DNA of 64,000 nt from JAKAVN01 sp963734845 (lineage in GTDB: Bacteria > Desulfobacterota > Binatia > Binatales > Binataceae). The notes under the pieces are model-generated. The model saw only the letters and a list, made by a program, of their open reading frames with translations. It was not told the DNA's origin and did no database searches. The translations under genes and the position numbers were made by a program. The stretch is from NCBI GenBank assembly GCA_963734845.1, contig CAVTIS010000006.1:186001-250000 (forward strand), given 5' to 3'. This document shows, one piece after another, positions 6,341-15,021 of the stretch (position 1 is the first letter of the stretch; each line of letters starts with the position of its first letter).

Positions 6341-9223
6341 ATGACTTTGCGCCGACTCGATCAAATAATCGTCGCCGGAATTGGCCTGCTGGTCTTCCTT
6401 ACCCCGATGTGCTTCGGCTCGGTCCATCCGTGGGCTTACACGCTGATGGAGCTGATCGCTTTTGCGCTGGTGGCGGTCTGGATGGTGCGGGCGTGGCTCG
6501 GCGGCGGACGCCTGATGCGCGACGGCGGGCGGCTGGCGGCGGGCGCGACGGCGCTGCCGATCGCGCTGCTGCTCGCGCTGATGGGCCTTGAGATCGTACC
6601 GATACCGCCGACGCTGCTCGCCGCACTTTCGCCCGCGGCCCATGAAGTGTACGCGCGCGCGCTGCCCGGATGGCCGACTGAGGCTTCCTATCGCGACGTC
6701 AACTTCAACGCACAACCCCAACTCCCGCCCGGACCGATCATTCTGCCAACCGCCGAGCAGGTGCGCGCAGGCGCGAAGGTACCGTTTGCTCCCGCCGGCG
6801 CCAAGGCGTCAGCGCCGGTCAAACGCGCCGCGGCGAGACCCGTCCCGCTACTCGACAGCCGTGGATGGCGTCCGCTGAGCTTCGAGCCTTTCGTGTCGCG
6901 CCTGGGGATGTTGAAGGCGCTCGCCTACGCGGCGATTTTCCTGCTGGTCGCACTATATCCGTTCGGCGCCGAAGGCGACCCGCACGCGGAGGAACGTTTC
7001 TGCCGCATGGTGTTTGGTCTGGTCCTCGCGACGGGGTTCACGGTGGCGTTTCTGGGGCTGATGAACTGGGCGTCGTGGAACGGCAAGATCCTGTGGTTCT
7101 TCGTGCCGCTGGATTGGGAAGGGCCGCATCTGTCCTTCGCGCTACGTGCGACCGGGCCGTTCGTCAACCCCGACCACTTCGCCAACTACCTCGCGATGAT
7201 TCTGCCTTTGGCGCTGGTCGCCGCGTTGCTGCGCATCGACCTGGTGCCGCGCGCTTCGGCGAGCGCGGTACGGATGGCTTCGATGGCGATGGTGTTCGTG
7301 GTGCTGTGCGCGATAGTGCTGAGTCTTTCGCGCGGCGGATGGATTTCGGCCGCGATCAGCGTGGGCGCGCTGGTCGCGATGTTTTTCTTCCAGCCCGAGA
7401 GCCGGCGCACCGCTTTCGCGCGCTATGCCGACATCCGCACGCTACGCTGGGTCGCTCTGGCGGCGGGCGGAATGTTTGTTTTCGCGCTGATGCTGATCGG
7501 TCCGCAGGGGCGTAACCTGACCGACGTGCGCCTGGCGGAAACCGTTTCGGCCGGGCTCAGCCTCTCGGAGCGCGGGATGCTGTATCGGCGTACGCTCGAG
7601 ATGATCCACGATTTCCCGCTCTTCGGGGTTGGCATGGGCGCATGGGGTGAATTGTTCACCCGCTATGTATCGCCGCCCTGGTCGCAGTTCTTCTACTACC
7701 GCGACGCGCACAATGATTACGTGCAATTCGCTGCCGAGAGCGGGCTCATCGCGCTGCTCGCGTTGGGCTGGGTCTTCTGGCGTATACTGGGCCGAATCGG
7801 CACGGCGATGCGCTCGGGCGATCCGCGCAAGTGGCCGCTGCTGGCGGCGGTATTCGCGGCCGCGATCGCTACGGCGCTGCACGAGCTAATCGACTTCAAC
7901 CTTCATGTGCCGGCAAATGCCGTGCTGCTGGCGGTGCTACTCGGCCTGGGCCTGAGGCTCGCGACGCCGGCCTCCGCCGAAAGCGACGCGCGCGGATGGC
8001 GGCCGGCGCCGCGAGTTTTGTTGGCGATGGTGGCAGTGGGCGCGCTGGCGCTGATCTTCCCCGCGCTCGGCCAGAAGGACGTTTCTTACCCGGACTTCCT
8101 GCCCGAGGTGAAAACTCTGCGGGCGGCCGCTGCACGCGTCATCGCGCATCCGGCCGACGCCGAGAGCCACTCCATCATGGCATCCTTGTCCGGCGGCGCG
8201 ATGAGCCACCAGGCGCTGATGCGCGAGCTCAGCACGGCGGTGTGGCTCGACCCGACCGACCCCGACAAGCGTGACGCGTACGCCAGCATGCTTGCGCGCC
8301 ACGGCCATTTACAGCAGGCGCTGTCCGAGGTCACGCTTTCGGTCTTCAATTCGCCCACGCCGGTCACTCATTTCTATCTGCGGCCAGAGCTGGTGCGATG
8401 GCTTGCGCCGGCCACTCAGGCCGCGGTCGAAAAAGGATTCAAGCAGGCGGTGGCGGCCGGATTTCGCGGCGCCTTCCATGGTATCGGCGAGTTCTATTCG
8501 AGTCTCAGCCTTCCGCTCAAGGAAGCCGCGCTTTATGCCGACGCCGCCGCGCGCACCGAGGACCCCACTGAGCGAATGCATTTTCTGATCGATGCCGGAA
8601 AGGCGTACGCGGCAGGCGGTTACATGCTCACTGCGGAGGGATTCTTCCGCGCTGCGATGGAACAGGCGCCCGACGATTCAGCCCCCTATCTGGCCCTGGT
8701 CAAGAGCGTCTATGGACCCGACCGCGACATGCAATCGGCCAGGGCTGCGATCGATCAGGCGGCCAAGATCGGCAACAGCGACCCCTACGACCTCGACCTC
8801 GCCTTGGCCCAAGCGGCGGCCGAGGCCCACGACGCGGACACGCAGGAAGATGCGCTGAAGGGCGCGGCGGCCGAGCGTCCCGAGGGAAGCGAAGTGCTCT
8901 TGGCGCTGGGTGAGTTCTACCTCAACCAGTCGCATTACGACCGGGCGGCGATCACTCTGCAGCAGGCCGCCGACGCTGATCCGTCGGCCCGTTCGTTTTT
9001 CGAGCTCGGCCGCGCCCAGGAAGGCGCCTACAATTACTACGAGGCCGAGAAGGCCTACGCACAGGCGGTCGCGTTCGATCCGCGGAATCGCGAGATGAGC
9101 AAGTATTACGCCGATTTCAAACGCCGAATAGCCAAAGAGAAGGCGGCGCTGACGGCGCAGCCTCGCAGTCTCGCCGAGCCACCGCCGCCGCCCGTGGCGC
9201 CGCCCTCTGAGGCAAACGATTAG
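6341..9223 (+). CDS. O-antigen ligase/polymerase family protein with C-terminal TPRs
   Basis: 960 residues. The first ~590 form a multi-pass membrane protein with the Wzy/WaaL signature: TGPFVNPDHFANYLAMILPL, then the large periplasmic loop with FPLFGVGMGAWGELF and RDAHNDYVQFAAESGL. The rest (about 600-940) is soluble and made of tetratricopeptide-like helix pairs, for example VLLALGEFYLNQSHYDRAA and YNYYEAEKAYAQAVAFDP, ending in a Pro-rich tail. Likely role: polymerisation (Wzy) of lipid-linked repeat units or ligation of the glycan; TPRs may recruit partners. It is about twice the usual length because of the TPR half. It follows the kinase by 78 bases in the same direction. Confidence 0.85.
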   Translation: MTLRRLDQIIVAGIGLLVFLTPMCFGSVHPWAYTLMELIAFALVAVWMVRAWLGGGRLMRDGGRLAAGATALPIALLLALMGLEIVPIPPTLLAALSPAAHEVYARALPGWPTEASYRDVNFNAQPQLPPGPIILPTAEQVRAGAKVPFAPAGAKASAPVKRAAARPVPLLDSRGWRPLSFEPFVSRLGMLKALAYAAIFLLVALYPFGAEGDPHAEERFCRMVFGLVLATGFTVAFLGLMNWASWNGKILWFFVPLDWEGPHLSFALRATGPFVNPDHFANYLAMILPLALVAALLRIDLVPRASASAVRMASMAMVFVVLCAIVLSLSRGGWISAAISVGALVAMFFFQPESRRTAFARYADIRTLRWVALAAGGMFVFALMLIGPQGRNLTDVRLAETVSAGLSLSERGMLYRRTLEMIHDFPLFGVGMGAWGELFTRYVSPPWSQFFYYRDAHNDYVQFAAESGLIALLALGWVFWRILGRIGTAMRSGDPRKWPLLAAVFAAAIATALHELIDFNLHVPANAVLLAVLLGLGLRLATPASAESDARGWRPAPRVLLAMVAVGALALIFPALGQKDVSYPDFLPEVKTLRAAAARVIAHPADAESHSIMASLSGGAMSHQALMRELSTAVWLDPTDPDKRDAYASMLARHGHLQQALSEVTLSVFNSPTPVTHFYLRPELVRWLAPATQAAVEKGFKQAVAAGFRGAFHGIGEFYSSLSLPLKEAALYADAAARTEDPTERMHFLIDAGKAYAAGGYMLTAEGFFRAAMEQAPDDSAPYLALVKSVYGPDRDMQSARAAIDQAAKIGNSDPYDLDLALAQAAAEAHDADTQEDALKGAAAERPEGSEVLLALGEFYLNQSHYDRAAITLQQAADADPSARSFFELGRAQEGAYNYYEAEKAYAQAVAFDPRNREMSKYYADFKRRIAKEKAALTAQPRSLAEPPPPPVAPPSEAND

Positions 9224-9233
9224 TTCACGCCGC

Positions 9234-10448
9234 TTGAAGATCGTTTATCTCAACCCCTCGGGCCAGATGGGCGGCGCCGAACGCAGCCTGCTCGACTTCA
9301 TGGCTAGCCTGCGTGCGGCTGATCCGCGCGTCACGCTGGAACTCATTGCCGGTGCCGACGGCGTCTTGCTCGACCAGGCGCGTGGGCTCGGCGTCGAAGC
9401 CCGCGCGCTGCCCTATCCGCGCACGCTCGCGCGGCTGGGTGATGCCGGCGCCGGCGGCCAACCCCGCATGTTGGGCACGCTGACGCGGGCTTCGCTGAAC
9501 GCGCCGTCGGTCGCGCTCTATATCATGCGGCTGCGGCGCGCGCTGGCCGCCGCCGCACCTGACCTGATCCATACCAACGGTTTCAAGATGCATGTGCTCG
9601 GCGTATGGGCCGCGCCGCGCAATGTTCCGGTGCTGTGGCACGTCCATGACTACATCAGCTCGCGCCCCTTGATGGCCCGTCTGATGCGCATGCATGCCGG
9701 TCGATGCGCGGCCGCGGTCGCCAACTCGCGCAGCGTTGCCGACGACGTGCGCGTCGCCTGCGGCCCCGGGCTCAAGGTCTACCCCATCCATAACGCCGTG
9801 GACCTCGAACGCTTCTCGCCCGAGGGCTCCGCGCTCGATCTCGACCGGCTGGCCGGACTTGTGCCGCCGGCCCATCCGGTGGTTAGGATCGGGCTGGTCG
9901 CAACGATGGCGCAATGGAAAGGCCACGAAGTTTTTCTGCGTGCGTTCAAAATGCTCTCCGGCGATCCGCCGGTGCGCGGCTATTTGATCGGCGGGCCGCT
10001 CTACGAGACCGAAGGCAGCCAAAGCGATCCCGAAGATCTGCGCCGCCTGGCCGCGCGCCTGGGGCTGGCGGGCCGCGTCGGCTTCACCGGCTTCGTCGAC
10101 GAACCCGCGGCGGCGATGCGCGCGCTGGACGTCGTCGTCCATGCGAGCACGCAGCCCGAGCCCTTCGGTTTGGTGATCGCGGAGGCGATGGCGTGCGGGC
10201 GTGCGGTCGTGGTAAGCAGCGGCGGTGGTGCCGCCGAGATCGTCACGCCCGGCGACGACGCGCTGGTGCATGAGGCCGGCAGCGTGACCGAACTGGCCGC
10301 GCGGATGGACGAGCTGGCGCGCAACCCGACGCTGCGCGCTGCACTCGGAGCCAGGGCGGCGCAGTCGGCGCGCCGGCGCTTCGCGCGCGCGCGGCTCGCG
10401 GACCAGTTGATGCCAATCTATCGCGCGCTCTGGACGGAGGCCGCCTGA
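9234..10448 (+). CDS. Glycosyltransferase family 4
   Basis: 404 residues from a TTG start. GT-B fold: the N-terminal SGQMGGAERSLLDF glycine loop typical of GT4 enzymes, HVHDYISSRP, HNAVDLERFSP at the domain junction, and the C-terminal nucleotide-sugar motif EPFGLVIAEAMACGRAVV with the paired glutamates. It transfers a sugar from a nucleotide donor onto the growing glycan at the cytoplasmic face. It starts 10 bases after the polymerase gene; its stop overlaps the next start (TGATG). Sugar specificity cannot be read from sequence. It is the only glycosyltransferase in view, so the other enzymes of this polymer must be encoded elsewhere. Confidence 0.9.
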   Translation: MKIVYLNPSGQMGGAERSLLDFMASLRAADPRVTLELIAGADGVLLDQARGLGVEARALPYPRTLARLGDAGAGGQPRMLGTLTRASLNAPSVALYIMRLRRALAAAAPDLIHTNGFKMHVLGVWAAPRNVPVLWHVHDYISSRPLMARLMRMHAGRCAAAVANSRSVADDVRVACGPGLKVYPIHNAVDLERFSPEGSALDLDRLAGLVPPAHPVVRIGLVATMAQWKGHEVFLRAFKMLSGDPPVRGYLIGGPLYETEGSQSDPEDLRRLAARLGLAGRVGFTGFVDEPAAAMRALDVVVHASTQPEPFGLVIAEAMACGRAVVVSSGGGAAEIVTPGDDALVHEAGSVTELAARMDELARNPTLRAALGARAAQSARRRFARARLADQLMPIYRALWTEAA

Positions 10449-10972
10449 TGCGTGTGTTGCAGCTCTGCGTGGGAAATCTACGGCGGCGATGGCCCATGAG
10501 CCTCGCGATACTCGCGCCGCTGATTCTGGCGGCGTGCGGCGCGGCTAACAAACCACCGCCCGAGGTGCCCGACATTCCGCTTTCCTCATATTCCGCGTTC
10601 GAGCTTCCGCCGGTGGGGAACCAGAGCGGAAAGCCCGCCGGCACGCAAGCCGCGCAAACAATCGGCGAGGGCATAGCCATCGAACTCAAGGACCGCGGCT
10701 ACAATATCGTCGCGAGCGCGCCGGCTGAATCCGAGCCGCTGTTGATCAAGTGCGAACTTACCGAATATCAGCCCGACACCTCTTCGAGTAACAGCGGATC
10801 CACCGGAATTACGCTGAAAGTAACTTTCATCGATATGAAGAACGGGCACGTACGCGGCGAATTCGAAGACGCGCAGAACGTTCAGGGCGGGGGGCTCCAG
10901 AGCGAGCGCGATATTCTGCTCGGCTTCACCAAGGGCGCGGGCATCCAGATCGACTCCAGAATCAAGGGCTAG
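10448..10972 (+). CDS. Lipoprotein, DUF4410-like
   Basis: 174 residues. A long N-terminus leads to lipobox LAAC (Cys30); an internal Met at residue 17 would give a more usual signal peptide, so the true start may be 10496. The mature part has the pattern of DUF4410/YajG-like lipoproteins: AQTIGEGIAIELKDRGYNIV followed by beta strands LLIKCELTEYQPDT and ITLKVTFIDMKNGHV. The start overlaps the glycosyltransferase stop by one base, so it is the last gene of the polysaccharide operon. Function unknown; an outer-membrane accessory protein is plausible. Confidence 0.65.
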   Translation: MRVLQLCVGNLRRRWPMSLAILAPLILAACGAANKPPPEVPDIPLSSYSAFELPPVGNQSGKPAGTQAAQTIGEGIAIELKDRGYNIVASAPAESEPLLIKCELTEYQPDTSSSNSGSTGITLKVTFIDMKNGHVRGEFEDAQNVQGGGLQSERDILLGFTKGAGIQIDSRIKG

Positions 10973-10973
10973 C

Positions 10974-11732
10974 CTAAAGCACCGCACGCGCCGCGCGCGC
11001 CTCGGCGGGACTATAGCCGAGACTCGTCGCGAGCATCACCGCCGCCGCCGCGACCAGTGCGCCGTCCCGCTCTCGCGCCGCCATCGCGCCTACCGCTGCA
11101 ACGTGCGCGACGGCGGTTGCCTCGGCGCTCGCTCGGCCGCATCCGAGTTCGTCCGGGTCGAACAGCGCGTCGATAAGCGGATTGGGATCGTGGTTGGTCT
11201 CGGCCAACGCTTCGCGCGCGGCACGCCGCCAGAACTCGCGCGGCTCGACACGCTCGAAATCGACGACTGCGGCGACGCGGTCGCGAAAAATCGCGAGCAA
11301 TGGATAGTAGCGCGCAATCGCGTCGATATGTGGCGCGGCCGATTGACCGTGAAGAAAATCTGCAACCGTGCCCGATACTCCGTAGCCCCCGAGCGAGCCG
11401 GCGGCCGGTTCCAGTTGCACGAAGCGTTCGACGTATCCGGCGCCGTCGACGTCCGGGATGCGCTCGAGGCCGAGCGGATAGAGCCGGCACGCCAGTGGGC
11501 GTCCCGGATGAACCGTGCAGCTCGGTCCATCCAACGCGGCGCATCGTCCATCGGGGAGAAAGCGCAGGAGCGATCCGCGCCGAATCGTGTAGCGCGCGAC
11601 CGCCGCGCCGGTGCTGATTTTGGCCGCGCGCGCGATCCGGATTACGTCGTAGGGCGAGAGCCCGATAACCTTATCGCGGCAGCACCGACCGCATCGACCG
11701 CAGAGGTAGGAAAATTTGCTCTGGCGCTCCAT
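10974..11732 (-). CDS. YkgJ-type cysteine cluster protein (predicted Fe/Zn binding)
   Basis: About 252 residues from ATG at 11732; an upstream TTG at 11768 would add 12. The N-terminal CGRCGRCC and the later GPSCTVHPGRPLACRLYPLG give the CxxCxxCC...C...C pattern of the UPF0153/YkgJ family, thought to bind a metal or Fe-S cluster. The middle (ARYYPLLAIFRDR...) is helical; the C-terminal ~80 residues are Ala-rich. It is convergent with the polysaccharide operon, ending one base past its stop, with no room for a terminator between them. Biochemical role unknown for the family. Confidence 0.75.
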   Translation of the reverse strand: MERQSKFSYLCGRCGRCCRDKVIGLSPYDVIRIARAAKISTGAAVARYTIRRGSLLRFLPDGRCAALDGPSCTVHPGRPLACRLYPLGLERIPDVDGAGYVERFVQLEPAAGSLGGYGVSGTVADFLHGQSAAPHIDAIARYYPLLAIFRDRVAAVVDFERVEPREFWRRAAREALAETNHDPNPLIDALFDPDELGCGRASAEATAVAHVAAVGAMAARERDGALVAAAAVMLATSLGYSPAEARAARAVL

Positions 11733-11888
11733 GCGACACAGCTTCGTCCGTAAAGAGGGAACGATCAATCTTCAATCGAAGACCGTTCGTGAATGGCCTA
11801 TCCTGCCCGCTTCAGCGGCACTACCCCGGCGTGGGGCGGTTCGCTAGCATCGCTCACGATCACCGAACGTTGACGGAGCATCCGAGCG

Positions 11889-13073
11889 ATGGATTTCAAT
11901 TACACCCCCGAGCAGGAAGCCTACCGGATGGAAGTGCGCGGATGGCTCGAAGCCAATCAGCCGCCGCCGCTAAAGCCCGAGGAAAAAGAACGCGCCGACG
12001 AAAACTTCCTGTGGGAGCGCCTCAAACGCTGGCACAAAAAGCTCTACGACGGCGGATGGGCCGGCCTCACCTGGCCCAAAGAGTTCGGCGGCCGCGGCGC
12101 GACCTTCGTCGAGCAGGTCATCTTCCAGCAGGAACTCGGACGCCTCAACCTCCCAATGGGATGCAACGTGCTCGGCGTGATCATGACCGGCCCCGCGCTG
12201 ATGCAGTGGGGCACCGAGGAACAGAAGCAGCGCTACCTGAAAAAAATTCTGAGCGCGGAGGAAATCTGGTCGGAAGGTATGTCGGAGCCGGCCGCCGGCT
12301 CGGATCTCGCCGCGATGCAGACCCGCGCCGTGCTCGACGGCGACAACTTCATCGTCAACGGCCAGAAGGTGTGGACCACCCTCGCCCATCGCTCGCACTT
12401 CTGCCAGCTCTTCGTGCGAACCGATCCCGACGTTCCCAGGCACAAGGGACTGAGCTGCCTGCTGGTCGACATGAAAAGCCCTGGCGTCACCGTGCGCCCG
12501 CTCAAGCAGATAACCCGCGAGTCCGAGTTCAACGAGATTTTCTTCGAGGACGTGCGCGTGCCCAAGGCCAACCTGCTCGGGCCGCTCAACCAAGGGTGGC
12601 AGGTGCTAGTGTCCACGCTGATGCATGAGCGCTTTGGAATCGGCGAGACGATCGGCGGCACCGAGCAGACCCTCGCGCAACTGGTCGAGATCGCGCGCGG
12701 TGCAATTATTGACGGACGCTCCGCGGCCGAGGACGCCGAGATCCGCCAGCAGCTTGCGCAGTTCGCGATCGAGGTCGCGGCCAAGAAGTACAATGGCCTG
12801 CGCTCGCTGACGCGCCGGCTCAAGGGGCAACTGCCCGGCCCCGAGAGCTCGATCGGCAAGCTGGTCTCGACCGAGCTTACGCAGCGGATGGTCAAGTTCT
12901 CAGTGCGGCTGCTCGGCGAATTCGCGCTGCTCGAGCGGCGATCGCCGTTCGCGCCCGACGGCGACTGGCTGCGGCGTATCCTTTACAGCGAAAGCATGAC
13001 GATCGCAGGCGGGACCTCGTCGGTGCAGAAGAATATGATCGGCGAGCGCATCCTGCAACTTCCGAAGGGCTGA
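11889..13073 (+). CDS. Acyl-CoA dehydrogenase
   Basis: 394 residues, normal length. FAD-dependent alpha,beta-dehydrogenation of an acyl-CoA. Seen: FNYTPEQEAYRMEVRGWLEAN at the N-terminus, WPKEFGGRGAT, the FAD/substrate loop SEPAAGSDLAAMQTRA, WTTLAHRSHFCQLFVRT, and the C-terminal IAGGTSSVQKNMIGERIL. Where medium-chain enzymes have the catalytic Glu before GTS, this has Gly, as in the subfamilies that place the base elsewhere or act as paired subunits. Electrons would go to ETF, as encoded at 1-1470. It is monocistronic. Substrate cannot be assigned; steroid or branched-chain type enzymes have similar N-termini. Confidence 0.88.
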   Translation: MDFNYTPEQEAYRMEVRGWLEANQPPPLKPEEKERADENFLWERLKRWHKKLYDGGWAGLTWPKEFGGRGATFVEQVIFQQELGRLNLPMGCNVLGVIMTGPALMQWGTEEQKQRYLKKILSAEEIWSEGMSEPAAGSDLAAMQTRAVLDGDNFIVNGQKVWTTLAHRSHFCQLFVRTDPDVPRHKGLSCLLVDMKSPGVTVRPLKQITRESEFNEIFFEDVRVPKANLLGPLNQGWQVLVSTLMHERFGIGETIGGTEQTLAQLVEIARGAIIDGRSAAEDAEIRQQLAQFAIEVAAKKYNGLRSLTRRLKGQLPGPESSIGKLVSTELTQRMVKFSVRLLGEFALLERRSPFAPDGDWLRRILYSESMTIAGGTSSVQKNMIGERILQLPKG

Positions 13074-13107
13074 CGCAGGTTCGGGTTACCGGGGCGCGTC
13101 ATCACGA

Positions 13108-13129
13108 GCGTGGGAATTTTTCCCCACGC
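13108..13129 (+). other. Hairpin after acyl-CoA dehydrogenase gene
   Basis: GCGTGGG (13108-13114) pairs with CCCACGC (13123-13129) around a T-rich loop, 35 bases after the dehydrogenase stop. There is no T-run behind it, so it is at best a weak terminator or a 3' processing barrier. Confidence 0.3.
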
Positions 13130-13274
13130 GCTGCGCTTGTCCGCCGCGCCAAGTTCTGTCAAAACCCTCGCACCAACGAACATCCTGGATGCCGTCGCGC
13201 TCCGGGCGCAGCGTTATCGTTTCGTGCCCGGCAGCGCTTTCGTATGGCCGCAGTCTATTTGGGGGAAATACGCG

Positions 13275-14597
13275 ATGTTGCGTACGAAGTCGATCCTTTG
13301 CCTGGGAACTACCGCCGCCGTCCTGCTCTTGACTGTTTCGGCACATGCCGCCGACGCATCGGCGGCCATCAACAGCGGCGACACCAGTTGGCTGCTGACT
13401 TCGTCGGCGCTGGTGTTGCTGATGACCGCGCCCGGCCTCGCGCTCTTTTACGGCGGAATGGTGCGGCGAAAGAACGTGCTAGCGATGCTGATGCAGAGCT
13501 TCATCCTGGCCGCGCTGGTCTCGGTCCAATGGATTCTGTTCGGCTACAGCCTGGCGTTTTCGCCCGGCAACGCGCTTATCGGCAGTCTGCATTGGATCGG
13601 ACTTCACGGTGTGAGCGCCACGCAGCCTTATGCCGACTACGCGGCGACCGTTCCGCATCAGGCCTACATGATTTTCCAGTGCATGTTCGCCGTGATCACC
13701 CCGGCGCTGATCACCGGCGCCTTTGCCGAGCGCATCTCGTTCAAGGGCTTTCTGGTTTTCAGCCTGCTCTGGATGACGTTCATTTATGATCCGCTCGCGC
13801 ACTGGGTATGGGGCGTTGATGGATGGTTACATCGATTCGGCGCGCTGGATTTTGCCGGCGGCACGGTGGTGCATATTTCTTCGGGGACCTCAGCGTTAGC
13901 GGCCGTCTTGGTTATCGGTCCACGACGCGGCTTTATGCGTGAGCCGATGCCACCGCACAACCTCACCCTGACTCTCATCGGCGCGGGGCTCCTGTGGTTC
14001 GGATGGTTCGGCTTCAACGCCGGCAGCGCGCTCGCGGCCAATGGGCTTGCGACTTCGGCCTTCGTCGCGACTCATATCGGCGCGGCCGCGGCGGCGCTCG
14101 GGTGGGTGTTCGCGGAATGGCTCGTGCTCGGCAAACCCACGACTCTCGGCGTCGCCAGCGGCGTGGTCGCCGGGCTGGTCGCGATAACGCCGGCCTCAGG
14201 CTACGTCGGGCCAATGTCCTCCATACTGATCGGACTGGGCGCAGGCGTGCTGTGCTTTTTCGCGGTGCGGATGAAGACTCGCTTTGGCTACGACGACGCG
14301 CTCGACGTGGTCGGCGTACACGCGGTGGGCGGCATCTGGGGCGCGCTCGCGACCGGGCTTTTCGCGAGCGTCGCGGTCAACGCGGCTGGCGCCGACGGTC
14401 TGTTCTTCGGCAATCCGCTCCAGTTTCTAATCCAGATCGTGGCGGTCATGGCCAGTATCGCGTTTGCCTTCCTGGGCAGTCTCGTACTGCTCGGATTGAC
14501 TGACGCTCTGGTGGGGCTGCGCGTGAGCGACGAGGCCGAGCGCCTCGGGCTCGACTTGAGCGAGCATGAAGAAAACGCGTACGACCTGGGAGCGTAG
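13275..14597 (+). CDS. amt: Ammonium transporter, Amt family
   Basis: 440 residues from the ATG at 13275, preceded by GGGGGAAA; a GTG 165 bases upstream gives a long non-homologous extension and is rejected. A cleavable signal peptide (AHAADASA) is followed by 11 membrane helices. Seen: FYGGMVRRKNVLAMLMQSF, AFAERISFKGFLVFSLLW, the twin pore histidines in GGTVVHISSGTSA and VVGVHAVGGIWGALATG, and WFGWFGFNAGSAL. It conducts ammonium across the inner membrane. Amt is usually paired with a GlnK/PII gene; none is adjacent, and I see no clear sigma-54 site upstream. Confidence 0.93.
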   Translation: MLRTKSILCLGTTAAVLLLTVSAHAADASAAINSGDTSWLLTSSALVLLMTAPGLALFYGGMVRRKNVLAMLMQSFILAALVSVQWILFGYSLAFSPGNALIGSLHWIGLHGVSATQPYADYAATVPHQAYMIFQCMFAVITPALITGAFAERISFKGFLVFSLLWMTFIYDPLAHWVWGVDGWLHRFGALDFAGGTVVHISSGTSALAAVLVIGPRRGFMREPMPPHNLTLTLIGAGLLWFGWFGFNAGSALAANGLATSAFVATHIGAAAAALGWVFAEWLVLGKPTTLGVASGVVAGLVAITPASGYVGPMSSILIGLGAGVLCFFAVRMKTRFGYDDALDVVGVHAVGGIWGALATGLFASVAVNAAGADGLFFGNPLQFLIQIVAVMASIAFAFLGSLVLLGLTDALVGLRVSDEAERLGLDLSEHEENAYDLGA

Positions 14598-14601
14598 AAT
14601 C

Positions 14602-14868
14602 TCAGCGCTGCATCGCCGCGAACAGCAGCGGTGCGGCTTCCGACATGACTTCGCCAACGATTTCCGCGAGCGGCTTGCTCGGGACGGCGAGTTTCTCGGC
14701 GAGCGTCTGCATGATGTGCAGGTATTGCTCCTTGGTGCCGGCGCTAATCGAGCCGAGCCGATGCTCCTCCATCACCTCGACGAAACGGCGATGGGCCTCG
14801 TAGATTTCGCGGTCGACGCCATCCGAAAACGGATTGGGCTGGTCGAATTTCCTGCCCCTGGTAGCCAT
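14602..14868 (-). CDS. Small conserved-looking hypothetical protein
   Basis: 88 residues from ATG at 14868 (a GTG at 14880 is possible). Soluble, helical, with charged motif DREIYEAHRRFVEVMEEHRL and a QYLHIMQTLAEKL helix. No metal ligands, signal peptide or membrane helix. It ends 4 bases from the amt stop, convergent. Codon use is like its neighbours, which supports a real gene. I do not recognise the family. Confidence 0.55.
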   Translation of the reverse strand: MATRGRKFDQPNPFSDGVDREIYEAHRRFVEVMEEHRLGSISAGTKEQYLHIMQTLAEKLAVPSKPLAEIVGEVMSEAAPLLFAAMQR

Positions 14869-15021
14869 CGTTTGATACACCCGGTATAGATTGGGCGCGC
14901 CGCGCGCACCAGTGAAAACTATATAGCCTCGCGCGTATGGCGGCGAACCGGCAGCGCCGCGGCCACACGCGCCTTCGACGCCAGCGGCCTTATCGGGCTC
15001 GTCTCCCTTCGCGCGCGTTCG

